A DNA stretch of 64,000 nt from Galerina marginata (lineage: Eukaryota > Basidiomycota > Agaricomycetes > Agaricales > Galerinaceae). A program made the position numbers and the translations under genes. Positions 44,909 to 56,840 of the stretch are shown piece after piece. How positions within the stretch are numbered: position 1 is the stretch's first letter; every line of letters starts with the position of its first letter. The DNA lies in the NCBI GenBank assembly GCA_023014335.1, contig JAECYW010000028.1:310001-374000 (forward strand), given 5' to 3'. A model generated the notes under the pieces. It saw only the letters and a list, made by a program, of their open reading frames with translations, did no database searches and was not told the DNA's origin.

Positions 44909-46620
44909 GGCTACAGAATGTTCAGTTGCGCGCAGCTAGCGCTACTTATAATGAATACGGTCACTCCAATCACGTGTCAATGTACCTCCAGTGCTATCTA
45001 CCTACAGGCTGCTCAATCTCGATCTCCTACGTATTCCCGACTTTCCCTCGTTATATTTGTAGCATTAATATTTCTCCATTGTTCCCCTATTTTGCTCTAC
45101 AACATTCTCAGTGTGCTTCTTTTGGCGGCCGGATGGTCATCAGCCATCGATCATCATTGTTCTCCCACTCCGACGTCACCTCGGACAACAGTGAGGTCTG
45201 GAAGCAAAACGAGGCGGGAAGTTGGTCTTCCACGAGCGGGCAACAGCTGGCGTACGCGTGCCCCGAAAGTCACTCGTCATCTGTGAGTCTGGACTCTCGA
45301 ACAAAAAATTTCAGTAGACCCTAATTTTCGAAGTGGCCGGCGTCCACTTCGAATAAAAATGATCAAAATTTCGAAAAGGCAAAGGGCCACGAGACAAAAT
45401 CGCTGACTGGCTGAATGGTTTCTTGGCTGAACATGTTCGAAAGTGAAAGTTCGAGTCCAGACTCCACATCGCTGGAATCTTGTTCTTCAATTTTTGAGGA
45501 CCCGCTTTCGGTAGGTTTTCGCAGAAAAAGCCTGCCGGTCCAATTTCCGGAGATCGAGAAGGACAGGCTGCAGTCCGGATAAAATGACAACATAAAACTG
45601 GCCTTGGATCAATATTAATGGATATACCACGGAATTTTTTGTTCGAAGAGCCATGAGGACTTTGAGATAACAGCAGGATTTGCTTATCCAGCTTAAGTAG
45701 TTGCAGCAAGTCTTCTGTAATGCTACTACCAATCTAAGAACCCGAAGGGTTTCACGGTCGAATAAGTGATGGTGACCATGCATAAGTGGGAATATAGTGG
45801 GACTATCTCTGTCAATCAAAAGTATGACCGTTGGGAAGTAACACCGAAGAAGCGAGGACACATACCGACGATTCTGCGAGCGGTACTGAGCTGATCATGG
45901 CATAGTGATCATAAGTAAATGATGGCACCCTCGTCTCTCAATGTCACGGTGCCTGTCAACAAACGACCTTGCAAATCCGCTACGCTTTCTTTTCCACCCG
46001 TACACCTTTTAGGAGCCCTATTGCCTTGCCTGCTGTTAACGTTGTTGTGAAGCCGACAAATATGAAATGGGTAAGGTAGCTGACATCCGTGCCCGTTACA
46101 ACAGCGGTTCGTACCGCCGGGAGAAGTACCCTCGGCAGCTGAGGCAATTCAGGTCTCGTATACGTACCCTTCGGATTAGATATAGAACATCTGCTTACCT
46201 TTTTGCAATGATAGTTTTCTTGCAACCTATATATATATGTGACATCCAGGGCCGATACCCAGCATCAACGACCTCAGTTACGAGTCCCTATCTCTTTTAA
46301 ATATCGTCCGGGCCCAGCCAAATTTTGGCCTACGCTCATTTAGCCGGCAAAGCCCGTGACTTATTTTTAGCCTTGCTTCTATTTCCGTCGTGCGGTCGTC
46401 GTCGGTGTTCGACTTCAACCCACCACTTCCGCTTCCACCGTCGCGCCTCGACTGGCCACCTGTCTCCAAACCAAACAGACAATGACCAGTATATAGACCT
46501 TGCGCAGGTCCAAGTTGAATAAGGCACAATGGGACTAGGCTATTGATCTAGGATGCAGAACTGGTGCGTACATTATATCGAGGATTGAATATTGATGTCT
46601 TACTTACAGTTCTTTCGACT
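44909..46620. other. Spacer with decayed minus-strand frames
   Basis: Minus-strand frames at 45,311-45,861 and 45,980-46,225 contain plausible exon-like pieces (for example LILIQGQFYVVILSGLQPVL, and LTHFIFVGFTTTLTAGKAIG with a hydrophobic run), but they do not join into one frame and no family was recognised. A decayed membrane-protein gene is possible. A TATATATATG element occurs near 46,230. Confidence 0.3.
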
Positions 46621-46649
46621 GGCCACGCAGTGCCCACCCTCCTACGTCG

Positions 46650-46880
46650 TCGATGGGTGACGCCACGCCACGTCGCTGCCACCGCCGCTGCCACCTCCAC
46701 CTGCTCGACGTGGCTAATGCAGGTCAGCATCCGCCTCCTCCGCCGTGTACACGACCGCCCCCACCTCGGCAACGTGGCCGCCGCGAACACACTGCCTTCA
46801 CCACCTCAACGACATCGACGGGGATGACAACGCCCTATCACCAGGGCGTCCTCCATGCCGCATCACCGTTGTTGCCTCCC
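46650..46880. repeat. Dispersed GC-rich repeat, copy 2
   Basis: Contains gtcagcatccgcctcctccg, ccacctcggcaacgtggcc and ccctatcaccagggcgtcctcc in the same order as copy 3 (47,590-47,880). Rich in cc-acc and cgac phrases, which opens several frames without coding meaning. Confidence 0.55.
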
Positions 46881-47589
46881 CTCCTGCATTTGACGTCTCA
46901 TCAATGCGGTTTTCCGGTAGCCCCAGCAAGAAGGTGAGTGCATCCTCGAACAACGCCCATCAATGCCGTTAAACCAGCTTCGCAGGAAAGTATACGTAGG
47001 CCTCGATAGGTCGAAGAAGGCTGCCACAGCCGTCGTGTCACACCCAAACGTCATAAGCCCTCTGTTTCTCTTTTAAATCTCTAAAATTTAATTAATATTG
47101 GTCTCTACAAGTCCCAACGGTGTACTTGAAACCGGCGCCGATGGGTTGATCCAGCCCCATTGTGAGTGCTGACATCGGCCCATCTCGCTTGATCGCTACC
47201 ACCTCCGCCCTTGTCTCGCGTGCCATTCATCTCGTCTCCCGGTCCCAACAGCCATCGCGAGCACCTGAAGTCAAACCCCGCCTGACCCCCCAGCAAATAA
47301 ACGTGCCGCGGGGTACATGAGTGTGATGCAAACAACCACAGCGACGACGGAGATGCCGCCTTTACTCAGTCCGAAGGCGAAAAAAGGAAACCAACTTAGG
47401 TGGTCAGAATGGGCGGCCACGTAGGTGAGTACCCCCAAAGTTACCTATTAACTCCGTTGACCTGGCGTCGCAGGAAAATTGCACGGGTTGAAGCTTAAGA
47501 GGACTTTGTGGCTGTCGAGCCGTCTGGTTTCAAGCTTTTCAAAGCTGAATCTCGATTTCAACTTGCCCTTAATGCAGCCCCGCGTCCGC
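46881..47589. other. Spacer between GC-rich repeat copies
   Basis: No gene recognised. An AT-rich break (aatttaattaatattgg) lies near 47,087. Confidence 0.35.
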
Positions 47590-47880
47590 CTCCTCAACCC
47601 GTGGTTATGGTCGACCTTGTCCACCTCGTCGACGTGACCAAAGCAGCCACACCACTTCCACCACCTCGGGCACCGACGTGGTGATGCGGCCTCAACGACG
47701 CCTCGCCACCGCTGCCACTCATCGAATTAGTCGCCTCGGTCACACCACGTCGAATATCGTCGACACGGATGCTGTTACAAAGCCTCTACCTCCAACGTCG
47801 ACACAGATGACGCGGCCCCATCACCGCGGCTTCCTCCACCCATGGCCGATGCTGCCCCGCGCCGCGCCTTCTTCAATGGT
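47590..47880. repeat. Dispersed GC-rich repeat, copy 3
   Basis: The longest copy, with cgtccgcctcctcaacccgtg, ccacctcgtcgacgtgacc and ccccatcaccgcggcttcctcc. Same orientation as copies 1 and 2. Two copies lie about 0.95 kb apart here and the third is 17 kb to the left, so this is a dispersed family rather than a satellite. Confidence 0.55.
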
Positions 47881-49187
47881 GCCTGCACCTCCTCCGAAAA
47901 CAGTACATGTACGTTACTCCATCTTACACTAATGTCATCAACAATGCTTAGTCGTCATGATTTTTCAAGACTCGGATGTGACGGGATTACACCCTGTAAT
48001 GTCACTTCACTGCCACTATCACTGCTGGGGCCTCCACCACAATCAAGATTTCGCAGCTGCTGCCCGAATCCGACGGAGGGGTGGCCAACTACAATGGCTG
48101 TCTTCACCATTTCCTAATGCAAATCCCCCAACAGTCGAGCCCGACATATGTCTCATTTATTTTGTTCTATCACATCCTGCTCACCTAACACTTGCTATAA
48201 GAAAGTAATGGACATCGAAACTTCAGTGATGGAGGCGGGCTCAGGCAGCCGTGGCCCTTGAATGTAACAGCTCATCCAGAATCGCTTTCCAGGTAGATTT
48301 AATAGAGTCATGACAAGGACAAGATAGGAATTGATGATGTTAATTAATTTAAGCTTAGTACGTCTGCAATTATGAAATTCACCTTTGTCGAAAGTGGTTA
48401 TTTTTGGTGAAAAAAAATGGGCTCGTACATGCCATGCTGCAGCAATGGCCCACAAGCCAAGTTAGCTCACTTATTCTATCCTTGGTATACCGGTAGCATC
48501 TCATTAGGGCCTCGCGATGTTGACGCCTTGTCGGCGTTGGTTGTCGGCTATGGATAGGTGCGAAGAAATTGGAACAAGGTAGTAGAGGTTGCTGGTGCTT
48601 TCTGAGGATGAGGAGGATGAGGAGGACTCTGCAGCTGCTCCAAACTCATTCAAATTCTACACGATCGCCAGGTTGGATCGCCATGGCCGGCGGTCTAACT
48701 ATAGGCAAACTATAGGTGCGCCCCATGACCATGGCCCAGCAAATGCACCCGCGGACCGGCGCTCCCGGTCCTTTGTCACAGCGTTCAACGTGGGTTACCT
48801 GTATATATCGCCTTGATCATAATCGTCCATGAAGCTTCTTTTACATGTACAGCGCGGATGGGTGATAACCCCAGCTCGACACAGTAGTCGGTCACCCTCA
48901 ACGACCTCCCAAGCTTTTTCTATCGCTCCACAAACGACTGCAGCAGGTGATAATTCTCTATAACTTTTGGAACCGCTGAATCCACCATTAGAAAATTAAT
49001 AAAGCTTGCTTTTGCAGCTTGGGATAACACGGACATGTCACTACAAGCCCAGCTTCGAAACAAAGACTCTTCGTCGTAACCCTTTTCGTGCCGCCTTTGT
49101 TACCTCTCTCTATATAAACGGGCTTTCGCCTTTTTGCTTCTTCATTACTTTCCCCCGAATCCCTTCACCAACGCCACACACCCTCAG
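47881..49187. other. Spacer, no gene recognised
   Basis: Short frames only. A pyrimidine-rich leader (ctttttgcttcttcattactttccccc) just before 49,188 fits the promoter or 5' UTR of the following gene. TCTATATAAACG near 49,110 is a good TATA-like element about 70-80 bases upstream of the start. Confidence 0.45.
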
Positions 49188-50064
49188 ATGGCACAAGAAT
49201 TGGCTCTGCTCAAAGGCAACATTTTGCATCGAATTGACGATCTGGAGCGGATCGCGAGACTGGCAAATCGTAGCGTAGACCTGGCAAGTTGAATTCCCCT
49301 CTTGCGGGTGCGTGCAAATTTTGACTGCAGTACAGGGAAGCGTGCTCCGATCTCAAGACGCCATTGACGAGCAACTGTTCGTCCTACAAGGCGATCTTGG
49401 CCACTATTTTGGCATCTTGCACCTGGCTCAAGGCGAAGTTGGACAGCAACTGACTGCGCTACACCGCGATCTTGCGATCTTGCATGGGTCTGAAAACGAT
49501 GTACACCAGAAGCTGGTTATGTTATACCCCAATCTTGATGCTGTGTCACTCCGCTTGACCGATATGAAAAAAAAACAAGATTCTGGCCACGGCTATGTCG
49601 ATTCTGATGCTCATGGAATTCCGGTCGTATCCCAATCGACCACGGAAGAAAGTCCAGATGAGGTACCGTTGGGAAGGACTGTGCCGGTTCCTGCAGGTGA
49701 GACTTATCCATTCTGTGATAGGAAATATATTCACAAGTCACAGGTATAGCCGCGGCCACAGAAGACATTACTAGGGGGGTTCCGCACCTGAACTTACGTA
49801 TACTGGCCTCCGCGATAACTCAGCCGAACTTGGTTTGTGGACCAGTCACTCCAGATATCCATGCGGCCCCAGCGATGGCTTTGCACGAGGACCAATCAAG
49901 CACTAAATGCAAGTTGAAGTGATCTCTTCTGATTCTTTCCATCTGACTGACCATGTGAATTTCCCTCAGTAATTGTAAATTTAATTTTGAGCATCGCAGC
50001 TGGCCTCCTGCTGGGTTCCTTTTTCGTCGCCCTCGCCCTCACCTACGACATCATTTTCGAGTGA
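49188..50064 (+). CDS. Unrecognised coiled-coil protein with C-terminal membrane anchor
   Basis: Four exons: 49188-49287, 49331-49696, 49744-49908 and 49970-50064, giving 241 residues. The third intron starts with GCAAGT, a GC-AG intron, and is needed to reach the hydrophobic last exon. The first intron (GTTGAA...TGCAG) is 43 bases. Residues 1-115 are leucine-patterned and helical (MAQELALLKGNILHRIDDLE; LFVLQGDLGHYFGILHLAQG; LTALHRDLAILHGSENDVHQ), suggesting a coiled coil with an imperfect internal repeat. A polar linker follows. The final 31 residues hold one membrane segment (ILSIAAGLLLGSFFVALALT) with YDIIFE after it, which is tail-anchored topology. No signal peptide. A TATA-like TATATAAA lies near 49,112. 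No known family. Confidence 0.62.
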
Positions 50065-50989
50065 ACGTTTATACATGTTGACTTCATATATATACTTAGT
50101 GCAAGGTCGTCGCCCTAGATTTAAATTTGTATACTTAATTTGGCTGTTATTTTGCTGTTATCCAAGTTTGGGGTATTTCTTATGCCAAAACGTGGCCTGA
50201 GGTTACGAGGAGGCGTCCTACGAAGTCGTAAGCTTAAGAATTGAGCTAGGCATGAGTCCCAAGCGGAAACGACATGACCCGTGCATCAGCGGGTCCCGAC
50301 GATAGTCTAAGTACAGTCGCACTGACAGTGCAGTTAGCTGTACATGTACATGTACTCGAGTAATCTGAATCATTAAATTCCTCGTAGCGCGAATCGGAGG
50401 TTGTCGTTGTACATGGTCCTCACCCGTGTCCCATTTCTGAGAGTTGTTATCGAGGACCTGGCGTCGCAAGGATATATATTCAGCGATTCATCACGAAGGT
50501 ATGTGATTGTACCATACTTGCTTTACCATACTTGCTTCGACTTCACCCAACCGCATTGTAATTTGCCTCACAAGCTTCAAAATGGAGCGAGCGGTGCTCA
50601 AAGTGATGGCTGTGATGGCATGCGCGCATGCGCCATGTCAACAAAGACTTTCTATGCTGGCTTAATCGAGACTACTCGCCGGCTCTTAATCCTAACGTCA
50701 AGGCACAGCGGCCAATGATCGAGGCTTTCAGTGCTATCCCGCCGATCGCCTACTTGCATCGACCGGACATGGCTGGGATAATGGACAGTAACCCATGCCT
50801 GTGGTTCCCTGATTATTCTGACTAATGTCATCTCAGAGTTGCAGATGTACTTGATGCTGTTGGCGCGGATATTCATTTATTTCTCTTCATTCACTCATGG
50901 AATTAAACAAACCGCGCAATCTCCTTAATTTGGATTCGGCCCTGTACCCGCAGAAGTAGCAGAGCACCAACACGATCCTGAATATTTTA
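50065..50989. other. Spacer, no gene recognised
   Basis: No convincing coding frame. A short palindromic run tgtacatgtacatgtac occurs near 50,340 and is a simple repeat. Confidence 0.4.
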
Positions 50990-52570
50990 TTGTGACGTAA
51001 CAACATTGGCAAGACGAAGAGAGGCGAATAGATATTTCGAGGATGCCTGGCTACCGATATTATTGTCTTTCATCTGCGATGTCGTTCTGTTCCGACCCAG
51101 GGTCACGAGGGACGAACTCGTTTTAAACAGTTCTAGCTTTCTAAAGAAGTCGAAGTGAATTAGACAGACTAAAACTCTCCAGAAATCCAAATGGCAGCCC
51201 CTTTTCAACTGACGACATCCACATTGAGCGTGGCTGCGATGGAGCTGCGTGAGGAAGGTAGAATGAAAGATAATAATGTGCTCTGAAGTGATCTCACCAT
51301 ATCTTCCCTCGTCAGTCCCGGGTGTCGAGGCGGGGGATTGACTCTGAGGTCGAATTTGACAGAGACACTCTGGAGGAGGGGGGTGTTTCTCGGGTAGATT
51401 GTCGGGGTCCAAGATGGACCATGCGGGATCCCCATTCTCAAAGAAATGAGCATTAAGGTCGATCGCAATCGATCGAAGTTGTGTTGGACGTGGGATGCTA
51501 GTGGGTGAATAGGACAAGACTTCCTTCCATGGACGGCATAACTCTGGCCATTCTGGTGTGGATACTCAGTCGAAGATTGACGAGCTTTGGGAGCCTGCTT
51601 ATATCTATAGAGGCTTCTGGAAAGCTGTGCGCGGGAATGGGCAGTTGGTACGGAACTAGAAGCTGCCTACGTACAGGCATCGTCAAATTCCGGTCAAAAC
51701 AAAGAGAACAACGTCAAAAACCTACAATTCGAGGGACCTGAGGGAAAGTCTTGCGCCCACGATCAAGTCCCGGGCACTCGAGGAGTCGCGATGGTTTTCA
51801 ATCTGCAACCGAAGTCGCTGAAGATTGTATAGGTGGGAGAGGTTTTCATGGAAGGCGTTTATGCACAGTTGTAAGAGTTGCTCGAGTGACGCGGGATGCG
51901 ATATACTTTGAGAACTGGCATTTTTGGCTTGCCTGAATGAGGCAGAAACAAGGCGAAAGGACCACACAGTTGGACATCGCGTCAAAATATCTGTTGAAAT
52001 GTCTGACAGGCTTGACATCCGCAGATGGCTGGATTTTACTGAACTGAGCAGATTATTTAGTGGACGGGCTATTGATTGTCCACTGTGCGGCCACGAAACA
52101 GGGAAAATATTGTTTCCGTGATCCAAAATGTCTCCAGATTTGTCGAATGAGATGCTAGCGCGCCAAGCACCGAATGTAATCCAGACAAACCACCAAACAG
52201 TGTTTGCGATCCCACTTGGATATGGACTTCGCGTATTAAGGTATGGAAGTCCGACTTGCTATAAGGAAGCGTAGGGTCTCTTGCTGGCGAAGAGCTGAGT
52301 TCGATTCTGGCCAGTGGGATTGTCTTCCTACAAGGTCCGGTACGTGTTCTAATATCACGATTGCTTATAGACGATGATTGCGGGATTAGCACTGAACGAA
52401 CGGGATCCGGAGACGGGTGTGCAAGCTTCAAGTGCATTCCGTGCTTCATTTTTCTCTAATCCTTGGTGAATGTGTTCGATAAGAAGATTGATTAGTTCCT
52501 GTGGGAAATGTTGACGGTCTTCGAGACTCAAAGAAATTGAAGCAAGCGACTTGGTTACTGAAGAGTCCAT
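50990..52570 (-). pseudogene. Decayed F-box protein gene
   Basis: Starts with an F-box-like segment at 52,570 (MDSSVTKSLASISLSLEDRQ, HFPQELINLLIEHIHQGL, ALEACTPVSGSRSF), then hits a TGA at about 52,355. Later blocks are in order but in different frames: HTLIREVHIQVGSQTLFGGL (about 52,230), SIARPLNNLLSSVKSSHLRM (about 52,060), NLSHLYNLQRLRLQI (about 51,810), IDISRLPKLVNLRLS (about 51,600), PTQLRSIAIDLNAHFF (about 51,470), and then FDLRVNPPP and ATLNVDVVS in another frame (about 51,360-51,210). The block order is that of a basidiomycete F-box/LRR-like protein of about 500 residues. The several frame shifts and the early stop cannot be removed by plausible introns. It is a different F-box subgroup from the genes at 17.4 and 19.4 kb. 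Confidence 0.65.
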
Positions 52571-53170
52571 GTCATGTGTGTGACTCCGGTATACGGGAAA
52601 AACCTGAGAGGGCGGGTATTTGTCGAATTCCACATACTCGCATTGGTTCGCGTCAGGGTGATCAAATGACAAAAGGCTCGGGTATTTTACATACACATGA
52701 GAAGCAAACAAGGTACGTCATCCACTGACGCCTCTCTACTTTCTTGCGTTTTCCCCAGCATAAAAGTGCGCACTTCCTTTTGAAATAAATGCGACAGCTC
52801 TCCGTCGAAGGCCGACAAGAATGACTCGTGTATTCGTCATCTGGCACGGTGAGCCAAGTCGGTGACTTAGTAGTTGGCTTTTCTGTTATGGATGTACGAA
52901 AGAAATTATGGGCCGAAATCTAAATGGTAAGAACAAATTGATGACAGGAAAGAAGATGCTCAGCATTCGAGGTAAAGGAAAAAAAGAAAGGGGGCGATCT
53001 ACAGAACCATCTACAAACAACGTCGCAACCAATCAAGTTTGCTTCTTCTTCGCTGAAACAGTCTCAACCGGTGTCGATGGCCTGCTCTTGACCTTCTGCA
53101 CCTCCTCAATATACCACATTTCTATACACAACAAACTCTATTAGAATCCACTGTAAAGTATCCCAACAAA
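52571..53170. other. Spacer, no gene recognised
   Basis: A purine-rich stretch on the + strand lies near 52,910-53,000 (ggaaagaagatgctcagc, gaaaaaaagaaaggggg). No coding assignment. Confidence 0.35.
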
Positions 53171-56100
53171 ATCAACATACCTTCGTTTTCGTCGGCTTCA
53201 ACTTCGTCTCCTCTGTCAACCTCGTATCCTCATCCTTTCATCCCAAGTAGAGTATTGAATCTTCTCTGCAACTCCTGCAGCGACCGACTCTTGAAGAACC
53301 AATGAAACATGAACAGCGGGAATTCAGTGACATCGTTCTGTTGTGCTCGTGCATGTCGTCCGCCTGCATGCTATAGTTGCATAACTGACAGGAGGTACCG
53401 GTACTCCTCCCCGCTGTACGCCTTGCCCTTCGTCGTCGGGTGGTTAAAGCTTCAGCTCCTGCATGGGAGTCAATTTTCTTCGAAAGGATGTTCTCGAAGT
53501 TATCGCGCTTGGCCTGGCCTTCCTCGATACGCACTTTGATTCTGTAAACATGGTCTCACATAAGGCTAGAATTTTAATAAAGTTTTGTAACAGGCGCATA
53601 CCGGCAAGGTCTTGCATTCCCGGATGAAGACTATTCGTCGGTACTTTTCGACGCCTTCAACACTCTCATCGTGAATTTCGGCGGCCAGGGTGATGGCGTC
53701 GGTGCTCCTGAACGAGATGTCAGATTCAACATCAAATAGGAGCACGAATGAGAATGGCGTACCACTCGTAGGTCTCGAGAGCCCTGACCAGCTGCTGGAG
53801 GTCACGACGACTCCGACCGGGAAAAACTTGTTTGATATACACTTCCATTTGCTCTAGATCGTCGTCGGGCAAAGGTTCGGCTATGCGGTCCAAGGAAACA
53901 TCAGTATATTTTCGCACTTATGCGGTAACCGGCAGAGGAACGTACCATGGTCAATAAACTCCCGCGCAGTAATCCGCTCAGGCTCCATAACGTCCGGCAT
54001 GTCCTCCTCTGTGACGGGCTTGCAGGTTACGGCAGGGATGTCATGAGTCTCTGTAAGTTGAAAGCCAATTTAAGTCAGGCAAAGATATAAAAGAACACAT
54101 TCAACAAACCTTATGAGCCGCCAGCTCACAATCTTGCAGCACAGACAGCACGTCTGGGAAGAATTGGAAATCCTGGCTATATAAAAGTGCCCCGTCAGAA
54201 GGTGGAACAGAAAAAAGAATGAATTAAGTTGTACACGACGATTTTTAAAAAATTCGGCGCCCCCCGTATATCGGGTGCCTTATGCACCTTCGACGGGCCA
54301 GGCCCACGGAGGGTAGAAATAGTTAATCACCGAGTAGTTCGACTTGCGCTCGTGTTCGACAACGACAGGAGATTCAAGCCAGGTTACCTTTTCTGTGCCA
54401 ACAAAGAACCAATCAACGCACGTTCGACAACGCGGACACGAGAAGAAAAGCACGTACCCGGCGGAGGAAGTCCTCGCCCTCCCATTGCTGCACCGACACA
54501 TCTGACTTGAAGTTAATGAGGTCCTCAACATTGAGCTCATCGTACTTGCTGTTGAGGTCAGCCGTACGTTCTTCGCCACATTGGATGATGACACCGATGT
54601 CTGCAATCTATGAAAATAGTTCAGCACAGGCATTAAAGGAAGAAGCGAGAAGTTATGGGAAAAATATAAACCTACTCAGCTTTAGTGTACTTGATGATCT
54701 TCTCGGCGCCGTGAGTCATCATTTCCATGAGCTCGTCCGTATTCGCCGCCGCTGCAAATTGTACGTTAGCCAACTACAGCATTCAATAACTTAAACCACA
54801 AACTCTTCACCTGTTGAGTTCGCTCTTGCTGGCTAACGAGCTGATCCAGCCTCAGCTTCTGCGCTGCCCGCCGTGATGAACCGGAGGGCATAGACCTGCT
54901 TCGTTTGGCCAATACGATGCGCCAGGTCCATGGCCTGCAAGTCCGCTGGCGGATTCCTAAAGTCGACGAAATGAGCCACGTCAACTGTCGGGGCACAGCG
55001 ATCGGAAAAAGGGCAGGAGAAAATTAAGAGGTTATACCAGTCGCTACCGTATAACATCACGACATCCGCCGTCGTCAAGTTAATCCCGAGTCCGCCCACC
55101 ATGGTGGTAAGCAAGATGAACTTCTCGTTGCCAGGTTTGTTGTAGTCATCAATGGCGGCGATACGGTCTTCATGAGCGGTGCTGCGGGTCGATGCGGTAA
55201 TCCTGTATACATACGAGATGGTTAATACATTGTGATCAACGAGGTGGGCGAAAGCAAGGTAGAAAACGTACTGTGCTGCCTGAACAAGGAATAATCCTCG
55301 AGAATATCGAATACCCGACTCATCTGGCTGAAGATGAGTGCCCGCGAGCCATCCTCCTTCATGCTCGAGAGAAGCTTGTCGAGGATGAGCCTTTTGCCCG
55401 AGTTTTGGATGAGATATTCGTCCGTGGTGTAGGGAGGCCCAGGTTCCTTGAAACGGGCAAATCAGTACAGGTTGAAGACAACGAGAGGCTGGATGAGATA
55501 CTTACAGCACCGTCAAAGAGGTAACGATGGCACGTCACCTTGCGCAGCTGCATGACCCTGTTTATGAGCCGTGTCTTGCTTTTTTGTCCCAGTTGGGCCT
55601 GTGGAAGATGATAAGAAACAATCCGAAATGAAGGAATGAGTCAAAAGGAAAACATACCATTAACAACTTCGATATCCTGCTCCAGTGCCGAACGGTACCG
55701 TTTTGCTCCGTAAGCTCAACATAAATGTTGATCTCTTTATCTGTTGAATGAAGGTCAGTAAGCTGATGTTCGAGAAAAGAGGAAGAAAGACGACGTACTG
55801 GGTAGCAAACTCTTCTCGCCAACCGCCTTCACCCGCTGCAGTAGGAGGATCTCATGTGCAGTCTTGACGATCTTCTACTCTTTTCCTCCTCGACCATGCC
55901 CTCGCCTTCCGAGTCCTTATGTTAGAAACTCTCCAAATCCGCGTCGTCGGATGGAGATCTTGTACGACGTGATGCAGTCCTGCGGGGCGAGCTATGTCAC
56001 GATGATATCGGCATGCTCCTCTTCCTGCCGGTGAGAATGTCAAAATTCAGGTCTGGCGTCCACTGCCGGAATTCGCGGCCCCAGTTCTGCAGGGTGGATT

Positions 56101-56840
56101 TGGAGACGACAACGAGTTGAGGCCTGCGGATGTCACGGTAGTGTTTGGGGTAGGCGAAGACGGAGATGCTTTTTCTGGGACCCTGCGTATGGGGCTTGGG
56201 TAAGTCATCCTTGCTGAAGGACACAAACAAAAAGGAGGACCATACGATTTCGTCGGCGAGGATGCCATTAAGCCCGTTGTGATGCGGTGATACCATCCAG
56301 TTGCGGCCTTGTAGCTGGTAGCCGAGCATTTCGCCCTTGATAACTACGTACGAACAAAAGTAAGTATAAAGTCAAATGTCAACGAAAAAAATGACACGTA
56401 CAACTCGGAGACGTTTCGAATACGAAAGGTTGATCGTTTCCACTCAGCCCAGCTTCGCCGACCTTCAGGAACTCCTCATCCTCCTCCTCGGATTACCGGT
56501 GACGGAAACTACTGTCACTAGTCGTCGAATCAATGTCAGCGTTTATCGCGTTGTTTCAGTCAGAAAAGGGCAAACATTGCTTTTTTGCAACCCTGTCCCT
56601 TCGGCTTTGGCTGCGGATCCACGATAGCAGCGTGTTCGGGATCGGATGCTTTCTACAGAATGACCATAAATTATAAGACAGAAATCAACGAGAAATGAAG
56701 GGACGTACGTACTTTAGTGTCAACAAAGTGCTTGAAAAGCTCCGTTTGGCCAAGGAGGTACGAATACCTTTTCACGACATCCGCAATCTGAAATACATCT
56801 CGAATATGAAACCTAGATGCGAATCGTAAAACAAAAAGAC
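53170..56840 (-). pseudogene. ISWI-type chromatin remodeller relic
   Basis: ISWI proteins are ATP-driven nucleosome-sliding enzymes. All family landmarks occur in order on the minus strand: YSYLLGQTELFKHFVDTK (56,775), an acidic [14 protein letters not shown] (56,490), YQLQGRNWMVSPHHNGLNGI (56,320), LVVVSKSTLQNWGREF (56,120), ITSYKISIR (55,975), LLQRVKA (55,830), LRKVTCHRYLFDGA (55,550), [12 protein letters not shown] to [13 protein letters not shown] (55,440-55,270), [20 protein letters not shown] (55,100), [18 protein letters not shown] (54,930), [19 protein letters not shown] (54,860), VEHERKSNYSVINYF (54,350), RRDLQQLVRALETYEW (53,800), and FHWFFKSRSLQELQRRFNTL (53,320). The P-loop GLGKT is GPRKS (about 56,182) with residues missing after it. 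The segment that should hold the DEAH box is absent between 55,975 and 55,860, and several frame changes occur. It cannot be an active ATPase. Confidence 0.8.

Noticed and set aside
45311..46225. Minus-strand frames suggesting a membrane protein
   Set aside because: Three frames with plausible segments could not be spliced into one, and no family signature was seen. Noted only as a possible relic.
52290..52330. tRNA B-box-like gagttcgattctggcc
   Set aside because: No matching A box, acceptor stem or poly-T terminator at the right distance, and it lies within the decayed F-box gene.
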